NCBI GenBank assembly: GCA_964430755.1
Contig: CAYSFT010000019.1
Span: 1 to 37,892, forward strand
Source of the DNA: Flemingiibacterium sp964430755
GTDB taxonomy: Bacteria; Bacillota; Clostridia; Oscillospirales; CAG-272
Length of the DNA: 37,892 bases
Direction: 5' to 3'
Below the pieces are notes generated by a model. It saw only the letters and a list, made by a program, of their open reading frames with translations, made no database searches and was not told the origin of the DNA. A program made the position numbers and the translations under genes. Below are positions 32,340 to 37,892 of this stretch, piece after piece; within the stretch, counting starts at the first letter, position 1; every line of letters starts with the position of its first letter.

Positions 32340-32368
32340 TTGACAAGGCAAAAAAACTGTGATATACT
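32340..32368 (+). promoter_or_regulatory. Promoter of YhcH-family gene
   Basis: TTGACA (32340-32345) and TATACT (32363-32368) are at 17-bp spacing, 38 bases before the ATG. Confidence 0.85.
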
Positions 32369-32406
32369 GTCTTTGTAAAATCATTTATATAAGGAAGGAT
32401 ATCACA

Positions 32407-32844
32407 ATGATAATCGGAAACATCAAAACCTACAAATCCTGCGGAATGACCACCGCTGACCTCGACAAGTATCTCGACGTACTCCGTAATTTTGCAGCCG
32501 ACACTCCCAATGGCACATACCAGCTTGAGGACGGCGCATTTTACAATGTCGTAACCCCGACTCTTTCTTCCGGTGAAGGCAGAGAGTTTGAGAGCCACAA
32601 GCAGTACATCGACATTCAGTACATCGTTGAGGGTACCGAACAGATCGAATATGCCGATCTCCGGACTCTGACTGTAACAAAGCCATACAGCGAGGAAGGC
32701 GACTGCGCACTCGAAACCGGCAAGGGTGTAATGCTCACTCTCAATGCGGGCGATTTCGCAATCTTCTGTCCCGAGGATGCACACAAGCCCTGCTGCGGCG
32801 AGGGCACATCACGCAAGGTTATCGTTAAGGTTCCCGTTAAATAA
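32407..32844 (+). CDS. YhcH/YjgK/YiaL-family protein (sugar anomerase-like)
   Basis: The protein has 145 residues from the ATG at 32407, preceded by AAGGAAGGA. It is a cupin-like fold with the family marks EFESHKQYIDIQYIVEGTEQ, MLTLNAGDFAIFCPEDAHKP and KVIVKVPVK, where the His/Gln/Glu/His residues bind a metal. Members include EbgC and NanQ/YhcH, which act on sialic acid or other sugars. It has its own promoter and terminator, so it stands alone. The substrate here is unknown; sialic acid or a beta-galactoside product is possible. Confidence 0.9.
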   Translation: MIIGNIKTYKSCGMTTADLDKYLDVLRNFAADTPNGTYQLEDGAFYNVVTPTLSSGEGREFESHKQYIDIQYIVEGTEQIEYADLRTLTVTKPYSEEGDCALETGKGVMLTLNAGDFAIFCPEDAHKPCCGEGTSRKVIVKVPVK

Positions 32845-32869
32845 TAACACTTTCCCAAAAACAAAAATT

Positions 32870-32911
32870 CACCCGACAGAGCTTCAATTTTCTGAAGATG
32901 TCGGGTGTTTT
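32870..32911. terminator. Bidirectional terminator
   Basis: CACCCGACA (32870-32878) pairs with TGTCGGGTG (32899-32907); the inner CTTCA/TGAAG extends the structure. TTTT follows on the plus strand and a T-rich stretch on the minus strand. Confidence 0.88.
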
Positions 32912-32928
32912 GCTTATTTAATTACCGT

Positions 32929-34401
32929 TTAATCCTTAACGACGATCTCCCCCTCGGGCGTATACGGCAGAGTGAACACAAATTCACAGTTCTTACCGTG
33001 CTCGCTGCGTACCCAGATCTCCTCCTCGTGCGCGTCGATTATCGTCTTTGCGATATATAAACCGAGGCCAACGCCGGTTTTGTCAAGTCCGCGGCTCTTG
33101 TCGCTCTTGTAGAACCGCTCGAATACAAACGGAAGCTCCTCTGCAGGTATACCGACTCCCTCATTGAATACCGAAATATATACCTTTTTCTCGCGTTCGA
33201 GTATACTTATTTTATATGCACCGCCCTCGCGCGAGAATTTCACCGCATTGTCGCAAATATTGTAAAGTATCTGATATATCGCGTCGCGGTCAGCCCAGAC
33301 CATCATCTTGTCACGCTTACAGTCAAATTCAACCTCAAGCCCCTTTGCGTCAATCTTCTGCTCAAACGAGATAAGTATAAGTCTCGCCATCTCGCAAATG
33401 TCAAACGCTGACTTATTGAATTTGCGCTCTCCTGCCTGTATACGTGTAATATCGAGAAGGCTCGCAACAAGCCGCGCAAGTCTTCGAACCTCGTTCCTTA
33501 TGATGTCAAGATAATATTCATGCTTTTCGGGAGGTATCGTTCCGTCGATAATACCATCGATGAAGCCCGAGATAGTAGTCATCGGTGTTCGCAGGTCGTG
33601 TGATACGCTCGACAAAAATGTACGGCGCATATCCTCAAGCTTTGCCATTGAAGAGGCCATGTTGTTGAAAGCCGTAGCAAGCTCGGCAACCTCATCCCTG
33701 CCCTTAACCGGAACACGCACATCAAATTTACCTGCCGCAAAGTTCTTTGCCGCTTTCGACATCTGCTTCAGAGGTGCAATTACACGGTCTGTGATAAAAT
33801 AGACTGCCACAAGCGACGCAAGCATTACCCAAAGACAGGAAAGTATGATCGTCTTTATCATCGTACCGATAAGCATTTCAACCTGCTGTGACTCGGAGCA
33901 TGAAAGCACCGCGCCCACAAGCTCACCGTCTGCACCGTTTATCGGAGTTGCGTATATAAGCTGTTTTTTGGAAAAAGCACCGTTTAAATCGCCGACGATA
34001 CGCTGTCCGCCGTTTTGCTTTATACCGTCAATGACCGATTGCGGAATAAGAGAATTGATATATCCCTGCCCCAGATTATCGTCGTGCGCAAGTATCTCGC
34101 CTCTCGTGTCAACGATCAGAATATGCACATCGTCACTGTAATCTGCCAGCGCGGAAATCAGCTGCTCGAAATGTTCACGATTAAAATAGACAAAACCGTT
34201 AAAATTCTCCGTATCCTCGGAAATGAACATCTCCTGCACGGCAGACGCAACAACGGTGGAGCTTTTCTCAACAATATCCGCTTTAACATCCGTTGACCAG
34301 TTCCCGACCATATGGCAAAGAACAAAGCTCAAGACAAGAAAGCTTATTGTTATCAACATCACAAAAAATGTAATATATTTTGTAAAAACGCTTTTAAACA
34401 T
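32929..34401 (-). CDS. Sensor histidine kinase (HAMP, HisKA, HATPase)
   Basis: The protein has 490 residues, with GAGGGG before the ATG. A first membrane helix (about 10-32) and a second (about 180-205) enclose a PAS/Cache-like extracellular sensor. A HAMP linker follows (ITDRVIAPLKQMSKAAKNFA). The phosphoacceptor His is in SSVSHDLRTPMT, the N box in NICDNAVKFS and the G boxes in DKTGVGLGLYIAK. No response-regulator gene lies beside it; the upstream neighbour is a divergent rubrerythrin gene and the downstream one is convergent. So its partner is elsewhere. Confidence 0.92.
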   Translation of the reverse strand: MFKSVFTKYITFFVMLITISFLVLSFVLCHMVGNWSTDVKADIVEKSSTVVASAVQEMFISEDTENFNGFVYFNREHFEQLISALADYSDDVHILIVDTRGEILAHDDNLGQGYINSLIPQSVIDGIKQNGGQRIVGDLNGAFSKKQLIYATPINGADGELVGAVLSCSESQQVEMLIGTMIKTIILSCLWVMLASLVAVYFITDRVIAPLKQMSKAAKNFAAGKFDVRVPVKGRDEVAELATAFNNMASSMAKLEDMRRTFLSSVSHDLRTPMTTISGFIDGIIDGTIPPEKHEYYLDIIRNEVRRLARLVASLLDITRIQAGERKFNKSAFDICEMARLILISFEQKIDAKGLEVEFDCKRDKMMVWADRDAIYQILYNICDNAVKFSREGGAYKISILEREKKVYISVFNEGVGIPAEELPFVFERFYKSDKSRGLDKTGVGLGLYIAKTIIDAHEEEIWVRSEHGKNCEFVFTLPYTPEGEIVVKD

Positions 34402-34527
34402 CGCTACCCCTCATCGAAAACATTTCTTTTCATTAATTGTAACATAAAATCGACACAATTGCAATAGGCATAAGAGGAAAAATATCTTGTTCATAAAATA
34501 TGTGTAGATTTTATGCTGAAATTGGGA

Positions 34528-34561
34528 TATAATAAAAATGTACTGTTTCGCAGGTGCGAAA
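34528..34561 (+). promoter_or_regulatory. Rubrerythrin -10 box and leader hairpin
   Basis: TATAAT lies at 34528-34533, with a poor -35 (TAGATT, 34505-34510). Just downstream TTTCGC (34546-34551) pairs with GCGAAA (34556-34561) around AGGT. The hairpin could be an operator for a redox regulator or an mRNA stability element. Confidence 0.5.
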
Positions 34562-34585
34562 AATCTATTTTGGAGGATAATGAAA

Positions 34586-35122
34586 ATGGATCTCAAGGGA
34601 ACAAAGACAGAGGCAAACCTCGCCGCGGCATTTGCAGGCGAATCTCAGGCGCGCAACAAATACACTTACTACGCATCCAAGGCAAAGAAGGATGGCTACG
34701 AGCAGATCGCACAGCTCTTCCTTGAAACTGCAGAAAACGAGAAGGAACACGCAAAAATGTGGTTCAAGCTCTTAAACGGCGGTATCGGCACAACAGCCGA
34801 AAACCTCAAGGATGCAGCCGAGGGCGAAAACTACGAGTGGACAGATATGTACGCACAGATGGCAAAGGACGCACGCGAGGAAGGCTTCGATCACATCGCA
34901 AAGCTTTTCGAGGGTGTAGCTGCCATTGAAAAGACACACGAGGAGCGGTACCGTAAGCTGCTCGCAAACGTCGAGGGCGGACTCGTATTCTCCCGTGACG
35001 GCGACATGATCTGGGAATGCGGCAACTGCGGTCACGTTCACATCGGTAAAGCGGCACCGACCGTCTGCCCCGTTTGTGCACATCCTCAGGCTTACTTCAA
35101 GATCAAGGCTGAAAATTATTAA
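34586..35122 (+). CDS. rbr: Rubrerythrin
   Basis: The protein has 178 residues. The ATG at 34586 is chosen because it lies nine bases after GGAGG; the ATG at 34580 is too close. The ferritin-like domain (1 to about 140) has its iron ligands in GESQARNKYTYY, ENEKEHAKMWF and EKTHEERYRKLL. A C-terminal rubredoxin domain has two CxxC pairs, in ECGNCGHVH and CPVCAHP. It reduces hydrogen peroxide in anaerobes. It is a single-gene unit with its own terminator. Confidence 0.96.
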   Translation: MDLKGTKTEANLAAAFAGESQARNKYTYYASKAKKDGYEQIAQLFLETAENEKEHAKMWFKLLNGGIGTTAENLKDAAEGENYEWTDMYAQMAKDAREEGFDHIAKLFEGVAAIEKTHEERYRKLLANVEGGLVFSRDGDMIWECGNCGHVHIGKAAPTVCPVCAHPQAYFKIKAENY

Positions 35123-35132
35123 TAGCATAATG

Positions 35133-35164
35133 AGCTGTCTCTTTTAAATGGGGACAGCTTTTTT
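35133..35164 (+). terminator. Terminator of rubrerythrin gene
   Basis: AGCTGTC (35133-35139) pairs with GACAGCT (35153-35159), followed by a T-run. Confidence 0.88.
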
Positions 35165-35210
35165 ATGTGAGTGGTGAGTGTTTGCGTATGGGAGTACACG
35201 GCTTTTTTGA

Positions 35211-35245
35211 AAAAAACAACAGACACCGGGTTGAGTGGTGCCTGT
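35211..35245 (-). terminator. Terminator of GHL6-type gene, paralogue B
   Basis: On the minus strand ACAGGCACC pairs with GGTGTCTGT (one G-U), followed by GTTTTTTT. The stem is similar to the terminator after paralogue C, suggesting it was duplicated with the gene. Confidence 0.83.
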
Positions 35246-35254
35246 CGTTTGATT

Positions 35255-37177
35255 TTAAAGTTCAACTGCGATAACAGTGTGAATTTCGAGAGAGTCGATA
35301 ACGATCTTGTGCTTGTCGCCTGTCCATGCCTTATGCTCGGGCTCGATTGTAACAGACTTCGGCGAGATTGCATCGGAGATGGTAACCGTAAGCGGACCGA
35401 TCTTCGGAATCTCGTTGAATGTACGGATCGAGGGAACCTCGTGAGGTCCACCATAATTGAGCAGATGGATGAACATCATGTTGTCGCGGCGGGTGATATT
35501 AAGCTCAACGAAGTCAGAGCCTTCAACCTTAACTGCAGGATTCGGGAATGTGATGGCTGCTGCCTGCTTGAAGAAGTTCTTTGCACAGGTTGTGCGGTTA
35601 TCGGTGTAAGCGGCACCGAGGTCAAATCCCATTGCAACGATATTGCCCTTGCCGTACTTTTTGGTTACAGCCGCAGCATACGGGCCGTTTTCCATGAAGT
35701 TGTCAAGATAGTATGTACCGCAAACGCTTGTACCCTCGCCCATTGCAAGATCAGCAGAACAAACATCAAGCGGAGCAACAACCTCGCCGTCGCTGATGTG
35801 GATGAGCTTTGTCTGTGCATCGGAAACACCGAAGCCGAACTGCTTTGCCGTAATGGGAGAAGCGATAATAAGTCCGCCGCCGTTTTCGACATACTTGAGA
35901 AGCTTTTCGCGTGTTTCGTTTGCAACCCATGCTGCGTGACCGATAACGAGCGTACCGTATTCGGAGAGGTCACTGTCGTCGAGGTTGTGTGTTTCAATAA
36001 GGTCGGTTGCAAATCCGCAGTCAAGTCCTGCATGGATGAGTCCGGTTGCCGATCTTCTCACAGGTGAGTTAGCATAAATACCTTCGTTCTCATAGTAGTG
36101 CGATTCTGTGCAGAAGAAGATACCCATCTGGGGCATCGGCTTTGTTCCCTTACAGAACGGCTCGCGCTCACGAACATACTCGCCAACCTTTGCCCACATC
36201 GGAATAGCCCACTCCTGAACGGTAGAGCCGCCGCCGTACTGCCAGTTATAGAACTGGAAGCCGCCGCCCTGTGCAATAACGAAGGATGCTTCCTGGCAGT
36301 GCTGTGCATATTCTTTGGTGCTGCGGTTAACTTCATGCCAGTCGCTTTTGCATTGGTGTCCCCAAGCCATGAGATCCCACGGAATGTTCTGGTTTGCGAT
36401 AAAGCGTCCTTGAATTCTCGCGGTATTGAGCGAATTTGAAGGACTGTAATCGCCGGATATGAAGTCAATCGGTGTGTCAACCTTGCCGGGAACAGGAGAT
36501 GCGCTCATCCAGTTACTTGTAATCTGAAAATCGGGGGCGACCTTTTTGACTTCTGTTATATAGTGGGTGACGTGCTCCTTGAATTTATCGCGAATAAACT
36601 GCATGAATTTCGGATAATCCTCCTCTCCGCTTTTCGGAATCGGAATATTCGAAACCTTTGCCCAGGCTTCTTGAGCCATCACGGAATAGTCGGGACGAGT
36701 TCCCCAGCATTCACCGTCAACCCATGCGCCATCAAGCTTATAGTCGAGAGCGAGCTCCTTGAGCTGAGGAATCAGCACCTTATCGTCATATTCGCCGAAC
36801 ATGGACATCATCCATTCATTGTATGTACCGTCTTCTCTTACAGTAGCCCACTCGGGATGCTGCGCTGCCTGATATATATCGAAAAGTCCCGAATGGTGAC
36901 CGAAAAGTGCGATTCCGCGTTCTGCGGTGAGTTCGCGCCACATTTTCAGCTGGTCACCGCGCATTAAGGGTGCAGGATTGCCAACCTTTGTCGGATAAGA
37001 GGAAAATCCAGGGTGTCCCTTTGTGTCGATCTGAACATAGTCGGGTTTTACTTCATCGAGCAGCTTTGCGATAACGTCGTAACGGAGATTGTCACCAACA
37101 ACGATATCTGCTGTGGGATGGAAATCGAAATGGAGTCCGAAGAAGGACTCGGAACGTCTTTTTGCGAGCTTTGCCAT
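35255..37177 (-). CDS. Putative glycoside hydrolase, GHL6/beta-galactosidase-like (paralogue B)
   Basis: The protein has 640 residues, with AAGG before the ATG at 37177. The layout is the same as paralogue A at 8761: barrel (FFGLHFDFHP, KPDYVQIDTKGHPGFSSYPT), the candidate acid in DGAWVDGECWGT, ITSNWMSAS, FISGDYSPS, then an amidotransferase-like domain (YGTLVIGHAAWVANETREKL) and a C-terminal beta domain. It has no signal peptide. It is clearly homologous to A but well diverged, while its C-terminal 170 residues are nearly identical to paralogue C just upstream. The substrate is unknown; a beta-galactoside or fucoside is possible. Confidence 0.72.
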   Translation of the reverse strand: MAKLAKRRSESFFGLHFDFHPTADIVVGDNLRYDVIAKLLDEVKPDYVQIDTKGHPGFSSYPTKVGNPAPLMRGDQLKMWRELTAERGIALFGHHSGLFDIYQAAQHPEWATVREDGTYNEWMMSMFGEYDDKVLIPQLKELALDYKLDGAWVDGECWGTRPDYSVMAQEAWAKVSNIPIPKSGEEDYPKFMQFIRDKFKEHVTHYITEVKKVAPDFQITSNWMSASPVPGKVDTPIDFISGDYSPSNSLNTARIQGRFIANQNIPWDLMAWGHQCKSDWHEVNRSTKEYAQHCQEASFVIAQGGGFQFYNWQYGGGSTVQEWAIPMWAKVGEYVREREPFCKGTKPMPQMGIFFCTESHYYENEGIYANSPVRRSATGLIHAGLDCGFATDLIETHNLDDSDLSEYGTLVIGHAAWVANETREKLLKYVENGGGLIIASPITAKQFGFGVSDAQTKLIHISDGEVVAPLDVCSADLAMGEGTSVCGTYYLDNFMENGPYAAAVTKKYGKGNIVAMGFDLGAAYTDNRTTCAKNFFKQAAAITFPNPAVKVEGSDFVELNITRRDNMMFIHLLNYGGPHEVPSIRTFNEIPKIGPLTVTISDAISPKSVTIEPEHKAWTGDKHKIVIDSLEIHTVIAVEL

Positions 37178-37249
37178 AATTGCACCTTGCCTTTCAGCCG
37201 CTTTTCGGCGATGAATAGTTGTTTGAAAGTAAACTGATCACTTGCTTTA

Positions 37250-37278
37250 ATTCTAATATACAAACAGGAAAAAGTCAA
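37250..37278 (-). promoter_or_regulatory. Promoter of paralogue B
   Basis: On the minus strand TTGACT (37273-37278) and TAGAAT (37250-37255) are spaced 17 bp, about 70 bases before the ATG. A small GCCG/CGGC hairpin lies in the leader. Confidence 0.65.
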
Positions 37279-37334
37279 CGCTCAAATTTAAGACTTAATA
37301 CTTCCTAATTTAAGATTTCATACTTTCTTTACAC

Positions 37335-37370
37335 AAAAAATGACAGACACCAAACAAAGTGATGTCTGTC
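37335..37370 (-). terminator. Terminator of paralogue C
   Basis: On the minus strand GACAGACA pairs with TGTCTGTC (complements 37363-37370 and 37342-37349), followed by six T residues after one base. Confidence 0.85.
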
Positions 37371-37379
37371 GATAGTTTT

Positions 37380-37892
37380 TTAGAGTTCAACTGCAATAAC
37401 AGTGTGAATTTCGAGAGAGTCGATAACGATCTTGTGTTTGTCGCCTGTCCAAGCCTTGTGCTCGGGCTCGATTGTGACCGATTTCGGCGAAATTGCATCG
37501 GAGATGGTTACGGTAAGCGGACCGAGCTTCGGAATCTCGTTGAATGTACGGATACTGGGAACCTCGTGAGGTCCGCCGTAATTGAGCAGGTGAATGAACA
37601 TCATGTTGTCGCGGCGGGTGATGTTAAGCTCGACAAGCTCGGAGCCTTCAACCTTAACTGCCGGATTCGGGAATGTGATTGCCGCTGCCTGTTTGAAGAA
37701 GTTCTTTGCACAGGTTGTGCGGTTGGTTGTATATACAGAACCAAAATCAAGTCCCATTGCAACGATATTACCCTTGCCATACTTCTTGGTTACAGCCGCA
37801 GCATACGGGCCGTTTTCCATGAAGTTGTCAAGATAGAATGTACCGCAAACGCTTGTACCCTCGCCCATTGCAAGATCAGCAGAACAAACATC
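37380..37892 (-). CDS. Putative glycoside hydrolase, GHL6-like (paralogue C, N-terminus outside window)
   Basis: The open frame runs from the stop at 37380 to the window edge, about 170 residues of the C-terminal end. It can be aligned without gaps to the end of paralogue B; about ten positions differ (for example GLDFGSVYTTN against GFDLGAAYTDN), so identity is about 94 percent. It therefore stems from a recent tandem duplication. It contains the end of the amidotransferase-like part and the beta domain. Any internal M start in the visible part is not the true start. Confidence 0.82.
   Translation of the reverse strand, partial: DVCSADLAMGEGTSVCGTFYLDNFMENGPYAAAVTKKYGKGNIVAMGLDFGSVYTTNRTTCAKNFFKQAAAITFPNPAVKVEGSELVELNITRRDNMMFIHLLNYGGPHEVPSIRTFNEIPKLGPLTVTISDAISPKSVTIEPEHKAWTGDKHKIVIDSLEIHTVIAVEL

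Noticed and set aside
32929..34401. A two-component pair with a response regulator
   Set aside because: No receiver-domain gene is present on either side of the histidine kinase gene in this window.

Overview
The window looks like a chromosomal segment from a low-to-mid GC, Gram-positive anaerobe of the Clostridia (an Oscillospiraceae/Lachnospiraceae-like gut or rumen bacterium). The reasons are strong AGGAGG ribosome binding sites, TTGACA/TATAAT promoters with 17-bp spacers, rubrerythrin, class B sortase, an LCP protein, a CpsBCD exopolysaccharide module, an ECF-type folate transporter under a THF riboswitch, and many AraC-regulated cytoplasmic glycoside hydrolases. Species assignment is not possible from the sequence alone.

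Left part (1-15.5 kb), carbohydrate foraging. A secreted alpha/beta-hydrolase (esterase-like, C-terminus cut by the window edge) is followed by four compact modules. Each pairs an AraC-family regulator with sugar enzymes or transporters: a Gfo/Idh/MocA oxidoreductase (GH109-like) divergent from an AraC gene; an EamA transporter plus GH36 alpha-galactosidase divergent from a PocR-domain AraC gene; an AraC gene plus a (beta/alpha)8 hydrolase of GHL6 type divergent from a second EamA transporter; and a sugar epimerase-like TIM barrel plus Gfo/Idh/MocA divergent from another AraC gene. The hydrolases lack signal peptides, so they should act on imported oligosaccharides. At the right edge (35.2-37.9 kb) two further, nearly identical copies of the GHL6-type enzyme lie in tandem.

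Middle part (15.5-27.4 kb). A THF riboswitch controls a FolT-like ECF substrate-binding protein that carries an unusual extracytoplasmic beta-domain. A ceramidase-like gene, tRNA-Pro(CGG), and a small AT-rich pair (XRE regulator and zinc-ribbon membrane protein) follow. Then comes a seven-gene minus-strand envelope operon, in transcription order: CpsC/Wzz, CpsD tyrosine kinase, CpsB PHP phosphatase, sortase B, an acidic wall protein with a sorting-signal-like tail, an LCP ligase and a membrane-bound UDP-sugar 4,6-dehydratase. Both CpsC and CpsD end in extreme Tyr/Gly-rich tails.

Right-middle part (27.5-31 kb) is the most unusual locus. A 34-residue peptide gene and a 373-residue S-layer-homology/repeat protein end in the same ten residues (VGGENQLPLG). 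They precede genes for an HPr-kinase-like ATPase, a PqqD-type peptide-binding protein and an S26 (SipW/ER-type) peptidase. The two DNA copies of the tail differ only at synonymous sites. This looks like a RiPP-like or C-terminal-tag processing system in which a short peptide and a surface protein share one recognition or core sequence; no described class with this arrangement is known to me.

The remaining right part holds a cobalamin riboswitch with its own terminator upstream of a small HEat-repeat-like ORF and a lipoprotein with a transcobalamin-like domain, then a YhcH/YjgK/YiaL sugar protein, an orphan sensor histidine kinase and rubrerythrin. All functions are inferred from sequence reading; no database search was run.
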